NCBI GenBank assembly: GCA_021295955.1
Contig: JAGWBJ010000016.1
Coordinates: forward strand, 1 to 64,000
DNA: 64,000 nucleotides
From: Dehalococcoidia bacterium
Lineage (GTDB): Bacteria > Chloroflexota > Dehalococcoidia > Lucifugimonadales > JAGWBF01
Direction of reading: 5' to 3'
Part shown: positions 1-9,085 of the stretch, one piece after another
Numbering within the stretch: the first letter of the stretch is position 1
Layout: each line of letters begins with the position of its first letter
Notes under the pieces: model-generated
Seen by the model: only the letters and a program-made list of their open reading frames with translations
What the model was told of the DNA's origin: nothing
Database searches by the model: none
Translations under genes and position numbers: made by a program

Positions 1-584
1 ACTACCTCTCCCAGACGGGGACCGACGCCCTGAAGGGAGCGGACATACTGAGGACGGCGCCCGAGAGCTACACCTCCTCTGTGGAGTACGCCGGCAACTC
101 GGTGGCCCAGTACATGAAGAACATAGCCCAGGTGCACCTGGCGGGCTTCGGCACACGCATCCTGTACACAACCGCCCCGTACAACAGCTTCGACACCCAT
201 GCGGGGCAGGCCGGGGTCCACGACCAGCTCCTGGAAAACGTTTCCGGCGCCGTCTACGACTTCTACGAGGACCTGAAGGAGCACAACGCCAGCGAGGAGG
301 TCGTGGTGCTGCTGTTCTCCGAGTTCGGCCGCCGGGTACGCGACAACGGGTCGGGAACGGACCACGGCTCGGGGGGCACCGCCTTCGTCATCGGCGACGC
401 GGTGGCGGGAGGCCTCTACGGAGAGCACCCCTCCCTGGAGCCCAGCCGGCTGCTGGAGGGCGACCTCCACTTCAACAACGACTTCCGGGGCACCTACGCA
501 TCGCTGGCGGAGAAGTGGATGGGGCTGGAGGCCGCGCCCATCGTCGGCGGCGTCTTCGAGCAGCCCGACTTCATCCGCACATAG
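1..584 (+). CDS. DUF1501 family protein, C-terminal part (5' truncated by window edge)
   Basis: Frame 3 is open from the window start. YLSQTGTDALKGADIL... and EFGRRVRDNGSGTDHGSGG closely match the complete paralog at 9086..10222. Confidence 0.85.
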   Translation, partial: YLSQTGTDALKGADILRTAPESYTSSVEYAGNSVAQYMKNIAQVHLAGFGTRILYTTAPYNSFDTHAGQAGVHDQLLENVSGAVYDFYEDLKEHNASEEVVVLLFSEFGRRVRDNGSGTDHGSGGTAFVIGDAVAGGLYGEHPSLEPSRLLEGDLHFNNDFRGTYASLAEKWMGLEAAPIVGGVFEQPDFIRT

Positions 585-620
585 GGCGCACATAGGGCGC
601 ACATAGGGCCCGCATAGGGC
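577..620. repeat. 11-bp tandem repeat (GCACATAGGGC x3 plus one degenerate copy), first unit contains the DUF1501 stop codon
   Basis: gcacatagggc|gcacatagggc|gcacatagggc|ccgcatagggc read directly; TAG at 582-584. Confidence 0.9.
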
Positions 621-678
621 CGGGAGGGGCGGCATGTTCAAGCCTCCGAGAACGGTAGACCGGGGCGAGGGAACGTAG

Positions 679-1671
679 ATGGTCAGCGTACACTTTGGCG
701 TTACCAGCAGGGCGTTCAACTACTCGCACACCGTCGGGCGCATGACCTTCTTCGGCGAGGGGTTCAGGCACCCCATGGACATAGCCGTCGGCAAGGACGG
801 CCGCATCTACGTGCCCAACCGGTCGAGGCAGGACAGACCTAACGGGGTCCGCGTGACCGTGTGCACCGTCGGCGAGGAGTTCCTTTACCAGTTCAGCGCC
901 TTCGGGGCCGAAGACGGCCAGCTCACGTGGCCCGTCTCCATCGCCCTGGACAGCATGGAGAACATCTACGTGGCGGACCAGTGGCTGAACCGCATCAGCA
1001 TCTTCAGCAACGGCGGGGACTTCCTCGGCAAGTGGGGCACAGCGGGGAGCGGGGATGGAGAGCTGGACCAGCCCTTTGGCATGAGATTCGACTCCGACGA
1101 CCATCTGTTCATAGTGGACAGCCGCAACGGCCGAATCCAGAAATTCACCAAGGACGGGCGCTTCCTGGCCAAGTTCGGGGAGCCGGGAAGCGGGCCCGGC
1201 CAATTCGACCTTCCGTGGGGCATAGACTTCGACCAGGAAGGCTACCTGTACGTGGCCGACTGGAACAACCACCGGGTCCAGAAGCTCACCCCCGAGGGAG
1301 AGTATGTCGCCGAGATCGGCACCCACGGCAGCGGCGCCGGAGAGTTCCACAGGCCCTCGGGAGTAGCCGTGGACGCGGACGGCGACATCTACGTGGCAGA
1401 CTGGGGCAACCACCGTCTCCAGGTCTTCACCTCCGACGGGCGCCACATAAGCACGTTCACCGGAGATGCCACCCTCTCCAAGTGGGGCGAGCTATCCCTG
1501 GAGGCGAACCCGGACAAAGCGTGGCAGCGCAACCTGGTACGAGACTTCGAACCGGAGAGACGGTTCTGGAACCCGGTGGCGGTGGCCGTCGACCCTCAGA
1601 ACCGGGTGCTGGTCGCCGACTGCATGCGCCACCGCCTGCAGGTCTACCAGAAGATATATGCGTCCCGATAA
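679..1671 (+). CDS. NHL-repeat beta-propeller protein
   Basis: Repeated G.G.G.F..P.GIA.D..G..YVADW.NHR.Q.F motifs. Confidence 0.85.
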   Translation: MVSVHFGVTSRAFNYSHTVGRMTFFGEGFRHPMDIAVGKDGRIYVPNRSRQDRPNGVRVTVCTVGEEFLYQFSAFGAEDGQLTWPVSIALDSMENIYVADQWLNRISIFSNGGDFLGKWGTAGSGDGELDQPFGMRFDSDDHLFIVDSRNGRIQKFTKDGRFLAKFGEPGSGPGQFDLPWGIDFDQEGYLYVADWNNHRVQKLTPEGEYVAEIGTHGSGAGEFHRPSGVAVDADGDIYVADWGNHRLQVFTSDGRHISTFTGDATLSKWGELSLEANPDKAWQRNLVRDFEPERRFWNPVAVAVDPQNRVLVADCMRHRLQVYQKIYASR

Positions 1672-1816
1672 GATGTCCCGGACTGATGACCGAGAGGCCC
1701 GAGCCCATCCCTGACACAGAGGGTTCTCGGAGCAGAGTCTGGGCGACCCGGGGAGCCCGGTGCCCCGGGCGCCGGCCCGGCCGACGGAGAGCGGCCTCCC
1801 GATAGATGGACTGGCA

Positions 1817-2779
1817 TTGAAAGCGTACATCATCAAACGCATGCTGCTGTTCCCGCCCACCGTCGTGATAGTCACGCTACTGGTGTTCTTCATCATGTGG
1901 ATCGTCCCAGGAGACGCCGCGATAGTCATCCTGGCCGGCGAGGGGGGCGAGGCGGGGGTCAACCAGGAGGACCTGGAGAGGCTCAGAAAGCAGTTGGGGC
2001 TGGACAGACCCGTTTACGTCCAGTACGGAGACTGGGTCTGGGACCTCGTCAGGGGAGACCTGGGGGACTCGGTGTACTACAAGATACCCGTCATGGACGA
2101 GCTGAAGGGAAAGTTCCTGGTCACCCTCGAGCTGTCCGTAATGGCCATCCTGATGTCCGCCGTCCTGGCCATCCCCATCGGAGTGCTCTCCGCCGTCAAG
2201 CAGGATACCATCTTCGACTACGGGGTGAGGACCTTTACCCTGGCCGGCATCGCGCTGCCCAGCTTTTGGGTGGGCATACTCATCGTGGCCGCCCTTACCT
2301 TCTGGTTCGATTGGCTGTTGCCTCCCCTGCAATACCAACCTCCGTGGGACGAGCCTTTGACGAACCTCCACCAGCTCATCTTTCCGGCGCTGGCGCTGGC
2401 CTTCGGGGAGCTTGCCTTTGCGGCTCGAATCACCCGCTCCACCATGCTCGAGGTGATGCGGGACGATTACGTTACGACCGCCAGGGCCAAGGGGCTATCC
2501 GAGCTGGCGGTGATCGGGCGACACGCCCTGAAGAACGCCCTGCTGCCAGTGGTCACCGTATCGGGCTGGCAGTTCGGCCGTCTGCTGGGGGGCGTGGTGG
2601 TCATAGAGAGGATATTCCTGGTGCCCGGGGTGGGCAGCTTCCTCATAGACGCGATAGTCCACCGGGACTACACCGTAATCCAAGCGATAATGGTGATGGT
2701 GGCCGGCCTGATCCTGGTCCTGAACCTGCTGATTGACGTCCTGTACGGCTGGTTGGACCCCAGGATTCGATATGCGTAA
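1817..2779 (+). CDS. ABC transporter permease, DppB/OppB-like
   Basis: MKAYIIKRMLLFPPTVVIVTLLVFFI... multi-TM with EAA-type loop (ARAKGLSELAVIGRHALKNALLPVVT); TTG start at 1817 inferred, ORF open from 1760. Confidence 0.85.
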   Translation: MKAYIIKRMLLFPPTVVIVTLLVFFIMWIVPGDAAIVILAGEGGEAGVNQEDLERLRKQLGLDRPVYVQYGDWVWDLVRGDLGDSVYYKIPVMDELKGKFLVTLELSVMAILMSAVLAIPIGVLSAVKQDTIFDYGVRTFTLAGIALPSFWVGILIVAALTFWFDWLLPPLQYQPPWDEPLTNLHQLIFPALALAFGELAFAARITRSTMLEVMRDDYVTTARAKGLSELAVIGRHALKNALLPVVTVSGWQFGRLLGGVVVIERIFLVPGVGSFLIDAIVHRDYTVIQAIMVMVAGLILVLNLLIDVLYGWLDPRIRYA

Positions 2780-2797
2780 GCCGAGTCCCCGGTCAGG

Positions 2798-3709
2798 TTG
2801 GCGATGATAGGTCAGAGAGCCGCAGCCCTTCCCAACGCCCGGTCCGCCGTATCCTGGCTGCCCGCGGCGGCGGGTCAGATAGCCTCGTTCTGCAAGAGGA
2901 AGCCCCTGGGGGCCCTGGGAGCGGTCCTGATCACGTCCATAGGGCTCATCGCCATCCTGGCCCCCATCATATCGCCCCACGACCCGTACGAGGTCTACGT
3001 GGACTACGTCGAGACCCCCCCCTCCAAGACCTTCCCCCTGGGCACCGACAACCTGGGGCAGGATGTCCTCAGCCGCCTCTTTCACGGGGCCCGCCTCTCC
3101 CTCAGGGTTGGACTGCTCAGCGTGTTGATAGGCATAACCGGCGGCTTTGTGCTCGGCCTCGCCACCGCCTACGCGGGAGGGGCCGTCGATCTTGCCTTTC
3201 AACGACTCATCGATGCGATGATCGCCTTTCCCAGCGTAATCCTGGCCATGGCCATCATGGCCGTACTGGGGGCCTCGGTCACCAACGTGGTCATAGCCCT
3301 GGTGTTCGTGTTGATACCGCCCGCGGTCCGGGCCATTCGCTCCCAGGTGCTCAGCCTCAAGGAGATGGACTACGTGCTGGCGGCCAAGGCGGTGGGGTGC
3401 TCCCCCCTTCGAATCATGGTCCGGCACATTGTGCCCAACTGCTTCGCCATCTACATCATCCTGGCCACAATCACCCTGGGGTTCGCCATCATCGTGGAGG
3501 CCTCTCTCAGCTTCCTGGGGATAGGCGTACCCGCGGGCACGCCCACGTGGGGAGGCATGCTCACCCAGGCGTCCCAGCAGCACATCAAGACGGCTCCATG
3601 GGTAGCCATAGCTCCGGGCGTAGCCATATCGGTGGTGGTGTTTTCGGTCAACTGGCTGGGCGATGCCCTGCGGGACGTCCTGGACCCGCGGCTTCGGGGC
3701 GCCGGCTAG
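2798..3709 (+). CDS. ABC transporter permease, DppC/OppC-like
   Basis: PLGTDNLGQDVLSRLFHGARLSL and AAKAVGCSPLRIMVRHIVPN motifs. Confidence 0.85.
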   Translation: MAMIGQRAAALPNARSAVSWLPAAAGQIASFCKRKPLGALGAVLITSIGLIAILAPIISPHDPYEVYVDYVETPPSKTFPLGTDNLGQDVLSRLFHGARLSLRVGLLSVLIGITGGFVLGLATAYAGGAVDLAFQRLIDAMIAFPSVILAMAIMAVLGASVTNVVIALVFVLIPPAVRAIRSQVLSLKEMDYVLAAKAVGCSPLRIMVRHIVPNCFAIYIILATITLGFAIIVEASLSFLGIGVPAGTPTWGGMLTQASQQHIKTAPWVAIAPGVAISVVVFSVNWLGDALRDVLDPRLRGAG

Positions 3710-3882
3710 GGCCGGTCACGCAGCCCAGGCGGCCCCTTGGAGCGATACGCTACGGGGCACGGGCGCTAAGGGACACGGGCGCCAGGGGGCACGGGACTAC
3801 TCCCATCCCGGCGCCGGCACAGCGACCCGCCAACGGAGCAGGCGCCGCCAGGCCATACCAAAGATAGGGGTGTAGCTAGCTC

Positions 3883-5304
3883 GTGGGAGAGCTCGTCCGC
3901 GTCTGCGCTCGCTGCGGCCACGTCAACCCCATGGACGGGCCCGACAGGTGCCGCAACTGCTGGTCCGCGCTGTCCGGAGTCGCGCCAGTCCCCCGGGCCG
4001 AGGGGGAAAGGTCCCCCAGATTTGCGTCTCTCAGGAAACGGCGGGTCCTTCTACCCTCTCTTCTCGTACTGGCCGTGGGCCTGACCGTGTGGGGGGTCCT
4101 GGTCTTCTTCGACCTGGGCCCCAACCCGCCGACCGCCACGACGAGGGCAGCCGCGGAGGTCGTGCGGGGGGTCTGGTCACAGGTGGGGCGCACCGCCGAG
4201 AACAGTGGCTTCAGCCCGGAGCACATTTTCGTTCCGAGAAAGATAGACTGGTCCTACGACACCTCCGAGCCACTCCTGGCCGCCCCCACCGTGGACGAAG
4301 AACGGCTCTACCTGACGACGCAGACGGGCCGCATCCTAGCCCTGGACAGGGGGAGCGGCGAAGTCGTCTGGCAGTACGACACCGGCCACCACGCGGGCTT
4401 CCCGGCGACCGCCACGCCAGCGGTGGCGGGGGAGCTGGTCATCGCCCCGGTGCGGCCCGGCCGGGTGGTCGGGCTGCACCGTCGTACCAGGGAGGTCGTT
4501 TGGGAGACGGACATAAGGGCTCCCCTGATGGCCTCTCCCATCGTGGTGGAGGGCTCCGTGTACGTTGGAGCCGGGGACGAGATGCTGTACGCCCTGGACG
4601 CAGCCACGGGGCGCGAGCGATGGACCTTCCACGTCCTGGACCGGATAACGGCCCCCGTGGCCTACGCCGACGACGCGGTGGTGGTCGTAAACGAGGAAAG
4701 CCTGGTCCACATCGTGGACACCAACACGGGCCGCAAGCGGTTCGTCTATGACGCGGGGGCCGGAAGCCTCGGTAGGAACATCCGAGGCGGACCGGCCATC
4801 CACGGAGAACTGGCCTACTTTCACACCCAGGGAGGCACGGTTTGGGCCGTGGACCGGCGGACGATCACCTACCCCTTCGAGAGGGCGATAGCATACTGGA
4901 AGACCAACTTCTTCCTGTGGGGCATCACCTCAGAGCTCCCCGTCCAGAAGGGCACCGCGTGGATCACGGGCCTTGGCGGCACCCTGATGCACGGCCCCGC
5001 CACGGCCCACGACACCGTCTACGCCGCCACCGTGGAGGGGCGGGTGTGGGCCCTGGACGCCGGAAGCGGAGAGGTGCGCTGGAGCACCCAGCCCGGGGCC
5101 GGGATAAGCTCCGGGGTCACGGTGGCCGGCGACACCGTGGTCCTGGGGACCGAGGACGGTAGGCTCCTGGGCTTGAACGCCCACACCGGAGAACAACAGT
5201 GGGACTTCGGCCTGGGCGGCAAAATATCGTCCCGCCCCGTAGCCGTCGATGGGAAGCTCTACCTGGCTTCAGAGGACGGCAAGGTCTACGCCGTCAGCGG
5301 GTAG
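3883..5304 (+). CDS. PQQ-like beta-propeller protein with N-terminal zinc ribbon and one TM segment
   Basis: CARCGHVNPMDGPDRCRNCW followed by a hydrophobic segment, then repeated LYALDAATGRERWTF-type blades. Confidence 0.8.
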   Translation: MGELVRVCARCGHVNPMDGPDRCRNCWSALSGVAPVPRAEGERSPRFASLRKRRVLLPSLLVLAVGLTVWGVLVFFDLGPNPPTATTRAAAEVVRGVWSQVGRTAENSGFSPEHIFVPRKIDWSYDTSEPLLAAPTVDEERLYLTTQTGRILALDRGSGEVVWQYDTGHHAGFPATATPAVAGELVIAPVRPGRVVGLHRRTREVVWETDIRAPLMASPIVVEGSVYVGAGDEMLYALDAATGRERWTFHVLDRITAPVAYADDAVVVVNEESLVHIVDTNTGRKRFVYDAGAGSLGRNIRGGPAIHGELAYFHTQGGTVWAVDRRTITYPFERAIAYWKTNFFLWGITSELPVQKGTAWITGLGGTLMHGPATAHDTVYAATVEGRVWALDAGSGEVRWSTQPGAGISSGVTVAGDTVVLGTEDGRLLGLNAHTGEQQWDFGLGGKISSRPVAVDGKLYLASEDGKVYAVSG

Positions 5305-5344
5305 ACCGGCGCCTCTCCGCGTCGAGCCCTTTGCCTTTGGTTAC

Positions 5345-5476
5345 GAGACCGGAGACCGGTGGTCACGAGACCGGAGACCGGTGGTCACGAGACCGGAGAC
5401 CGGTGGTTACGAGACCGGAGACCGGTGGTTACGAGACCGGGGGCCGGTGGTCACGAGACCGGAGGCCGGTGCTGTA
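5345..5476. repeat. 22-bp tandem repeat, 6 copies
   Basis: gagaccggagaccggtggtcac repeated six times with minor variation; overlaps the 3' end of the convergent amidase. Confidence 0.9.
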
Positions 5477-6878
5477 TCCACGGCCTGGCCCTCTCGAAGG
5501 CCGCCGACGCGGCTAGGACCGTCTCCTCGCCGCCCTTCCGCCCGACGATGTGAAGGCCGATGGGCAGCCCATCGGAGGAGAAGCCGGCCGGGACGCTGGC
5601 GGCGGCATGCCCGATGGCGTTGATCGGGTAGGTGAAGGGATGGAAGCTGAAGTACCGGTGGGGGTACGCCGGCCTCCCCGCGATCTGCTCGGGAAACTCG
5701 CCCACCGGTATGGCGGGCAGGGCCAGGGTGGGTGACAGCAGCAGATCGTATCGCTGGAACAGTGCGGTCATCTGGACCTTCAGGGAGTCTATCAGGCCGA
5801 GGGCCCGGGCGTAGGCGGCGCCCGTGACCTTCGATCCGGCCTCGATGAAGTCCTTGGCAAAGTACGTCAGCCGGTCTCCGTGGCTCTCCAGGTACTGTCC
5901 GTAGGAGGCATACGCGGCGACCTCGTATATGGGCCCGTAGGCATCGTAGGGCGAGTCCATGACCAGGTCCGGCTCCTCCACGTGGCACCCCAGCTCCTCG
6001 AACACCCGCGCCGCCCTGGAGGTGACCTCCAGGACCTCGGGGTCCACCGCCGCGAACCCATAGTCCGGGCTCCAGGCAATGCGCAGGCCGCTGACGTCCC
6101 CGTCCACGGCGGCCAGGAAATCCGGGGTCGGCTCGCGCAGGGAGCCGGGGTCCCTGGAGTCGTACCCGGCCATTACCTGCAGCAGCAGGGCCGAGTCCCG
6201 CACGGTACGGCTCAGGGGTCCCTGCTGGCCGAAGAAGTTCGGCATCCCGGGGCCTTCCAGTCCCGTATAGCTCGACACCCTGCCCTGGGTGGGCTTGATG
6301 CCGTAGATGCCGCAGAAGCTGGCGGGGATGCGTATGGAGCCGCCGCCGTCGCCCCCCGTGGCCAGCGGACACAGGCACGCAGCCATGGCCGCGGCTGCGC
6401 CTCCGCTGGACCCGCCCGGGGTCCGGTCCGTGTTCCACGGGTTGCGGCCATGGTCTCCCAGCAGGTTCTCGCAGGTGCCGACCAGGCCAAACTCCGGGGA
6501 GTTGGTCTTGCCCAACATGATCGCCCCGGCCTCCCGGACCCGTTCCACGACCGCCGCGTCCCGGTCGGGTATCCTGTCCTCGAACACCAGCGACCCCACG
6601 GTGGTCCGGACTCCCCTGGTCATCTGGGTGTCCTTGATGGAGATGGGCAGCCCGTGCAGGGCGCCGAGCTCCTCCCCGTGCATCACTGCACCCTCGGCGG
6701 CCCTGGCCGCGCTCAACGCCTCATCGCGGGTAAGGAGCAGGTACGAGTTCAGCCGGGCGTCCAGCCTGTCTATGCGGTCGAAGTAAAGCTCTGTAAGCTC
6801 CACCGGCGAGACCTGCTTCGTCGCGATAAGGCGCAGCAGGTCCGTCGCCGGGGTGAAGGCCAGCTCGTTGTCCGCCAT
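5451..6878 (-). CDS. amidase (amidase signature family)
   Basis: Ser-rich signature PGGSSGGAAAAMAACLCPLATGGDGGGSIRIPASFCGIYGIKPTQGRVS. Confidence 0.9.
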   Translation of the reverse strand: MADNELAFTPATDLLRLIATKQVSPVELTELYFDRIDRLDARLNSYLLLTRDEALSAARAAEGAVMHGEELGALHGLPISIKDTQMTRGVRTTVGSLVFEDRIPDRDAAVVERVREAGAIMLGKTNSPEFGLVGTCENLLGDHGRNPWNTDRTPGGSSGGAAAAMAACLCPLATGGDGGGSIRIPASFCGIYGIKPTQGRVSSYTGLEGPGMPNFFGQQGPLSRTVRDSALLLQVMAGYDSRDPGSLREPTPDFLAAVDGDVSGLRIAWSPDYGFAAVDPEVLEVTSRAARVFEELGCHVEEPDLVMDSPYDAYGPIYEVAAYASYGQYLESHGDRLTYFAKDFIEAGSKVTGAAYARALGLIDSLKVQMTALFQRYDLLLSPTLALPAIPVGEFPEQIAGRPAYPHRYFSFHPFTYPINAIGHAAASVPAGFSSDGLPIGLHIVGRKGGEETVLAASAAFERARPWIQHRPPVS

Positions 6879-6941
6879 GACGTCTCCTCTCGTAACACCC
6901 GGACGCTCGACGATTCACCCGGGAAGTGCTGTGTGTCCACC

Positions 6942-7336
6942 TCACCACGCCGTCTGGCCGCCGTCCACTAAGAGGCTAGCCCCGGTGACATAGGACGCGT
7001 CGTCGGAAGCGAGGAACAGGACGCACGCCGCAACCTCTCGCGATGTCCCCATGCGTCTGAGCATGGTGCCCCGGCCAAGGTCTTCTTGCAGCTCTTCCAG
7101 GGTCTTTCCCACCTCGGCGGCAAGTTGAACGAAGAACGGCGTGGAGATTGGTCCCGGGCAGACGGCGTTGACCCGGATGCCGTCGGGGGCATGGTCTCTC
7201 GCCAGTCCCCGCGTCAGTCCGGTGACTGCGGCCTTGGATGTATCATACTGCAGTGTGTTGCTGCCCGCCACCGTGGCCTCACCGATGCCCGACGCCCCGC
7301 CGGTCACGCCGCCACCTTGCCATCGAGCTTACCCAA
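6942..7336 (-). pseudogene. short-chain dehydrogenase/reductase remnant (N-terminal frameshift plus large internal deletion)
   Basis: Minus strand after [57 protein letters not shown] continues in another frame and jumps directly to [20 protein letters not shown]. Confidence 0.75.
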
Positions 7337-7615
7337 CTGCTCCCTCCCAACAATCGCTTACGTTTCCGCAGTAGAGGCCAGCCCCACGGCTGCTCAAATA
7401 TAGCCCAGTCCAGGGCCGGCTGGGCGGGCAGCAAGGGGCGAGTGTTGCTTGTCCAGGCACGGTAGTCGTGGTATAGAATAACCATGACGCGACGGGGCAG
7501 CCCGGGCGGAGGGGGAGGGCTGTACATCCAGGCGTCTACAGGAGTAAAATCAGGGTGCCGGGCGGCTGCCGTACGCGCAGACACCGGCGTTGGCAGATAA
7601 CCGGAGGAGAGCCAG

Positions 7616-9019
7616 ATGGCAGACAACGATATCGCTCTAATAGCCCACCTGATGCGGCGGGCCGGGTTCGGCGCCCGGTACGAGGAGCTGGAGGCCCGGG
7701 CGGCCAAGGGGTACGAGGCCACCGTCGAGGAGCTGCTGAACCCCGAGGAGCATTCCAACGGCCTGGAGCTGGACCTGGCGGAACGGTACTTCATCGAATG
7801 GAACCAGTTCACCAGGGGCGTCCCCGAGTACTTCGCCTGGCGCATGATCAACTCCAAGGCCCAGCTCGAAGAGAAGATGATCCTCTTCTGGCACGGCATC
7901 CTGTGCACCGCCGACAGCAAGACCCAGAGCTACGCCACGTCCTACGTGGAGCTGGAGATGTTCCGCCGCCACGGAATGGGCAGCTTCAGGGACCTTCTGG
8001 TGGAGATCTCCAAGGACCCGGCCATGGTCTACTTCCTGGACAACTGCCTGAGCCACAAGGGGGCCATCAACGAGAACTACGGTCGGGAGCTGCTGGAGCT
8101 GTTCTCCATGGGCGTGGGCATGGACAACCAGTTCAACTACACCGAGGACGACGTAAAGGAGTGCTCCCGGGCCTTCACCGGCTGGACCATCGCCAACTCC
8201 ATCCCGACGCAGCCCTACGGCCCCTACGACGCGAGGTTCGTCTACAACCCCCTGGACCACGACGACGGGGTAAAGACCTTTCTCGGCGAGACCGGGCGCT
8301 TCAACGGTGAAGACGTCATCGACATCATCTGCAAGCAGCCGGCCACGGCCCGGTTCATCTCCCGCCACATGTACAGCTATTTCGTGGCCGACGAGGCCCA
8401 GGTGCCCTCCTGGATGGAAACGCCGCCCCGGGACCCGGACACCATCAAGATGCTGGAGGACGAGTACTTCCGGTCGGGATACGACATCCGCTCCATGCTG
8501 CGGCTGCTGTTCCACTCCGACGCCTTCAAGAACGCCCGGTTCTCCAGGGTAAAGGGGCCCATCGAGACGGTGATGGGGACCCTGCGCCTGATAGGAGATT
8601 GGACCTCTCCCAAGCCCGGCTTCGAGTTCATCTTCGACGAGATGAAGTTCATGGGGCAGGAGATACTGAACCCGCCCTCCGTCGAAGGCTGGCACACGGG
8701 CAAGGAGTGGATCGACGGCGGCACCCTGGTGCACCGCATCAACTTCACCGCCGACTTCGTGGGCGACACCAGCTATCCGGGCGTGGAGGCCATAGTCAAC
8801 AGGCTGGCCTCCGAAGCACCCACCCTCTCCGCCGAGGGGCTGGTGGACGGATGCCTGCGGCTGCTGGGACACTACGAGCTGGACGACGAGACCCGGGAGA
8901 TGCTTGTGGCCCGCGCCCAGAAGGGCGGCGACCTGCGCACCGACAGCGGGGAGTTCCCTCAGAGGGTCCGGCAGATGTTACAGCTTATAGTGGCTACGAA
9001 AGAGTACCTTTACGCCTAG
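7616..9019 (+). CDS. DUF1800 domain-containing protein
   Basis: AHLMRRAGFGA...FWHGILCTA...NENYGRELLELFSMGV...FTGWTI...EGWHTGKEWID. Confidence 0.85.
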   Translation: MADNDIALIAHLMRRAGFGARYEELEARAAKGYEATVEELLNPEEHSNGLELDLAERYFIEWNQFTRGVPEYFAWRMINSKAQLEEKMILFWHGILCTADSKTQSYATSYVELEMFRRHGMGSFRDLLVEISKDPAMVYFLDNCLSHKGAINENYGRELLELFSMGVGMDNQFNYTEDDVKECSRAFTGWTIANSIPTQPYGPYDARFVYNPLDHDDGVKTFLGETGRFNGEDVIDIICKQPATARFISRHMYSYFVADEAQVPSWMETPPRDPDTIKMLEDEYFRSGYDIRSMLRLLFHSDAFKNARFSRVKGPIETVMGTLRLIGDWTSPKPGFEFIFDEMKFMGQEILNPPSVEGWHTGKEWIDGGTLVHRINFTADFVGDTSYPGVEAIVNRLASEAPTLSAEGLVDGCLRLLGHYELDDETREMLVARAQKGGDLRTDSGEFPQRVRQMLQLIVATKEYLYA

Positions 9020-9085
9020 GCGCAGCCCTGGGCCCTTGGGACTTGCCAGGGGGTAGGTCCCCCCATTAGGGAAGGAGGAGGAAAC

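Noticed and set aside
5345-5476. CRISPR array or repeat-encoded peptide (plus-strand ORFs 5249..5623, 5359..5553)
   Set aside because: No spacers, and the peptide-like ORFs arise only from reading a 22-bp repeat in three frames, with no RBS or conserved domain.
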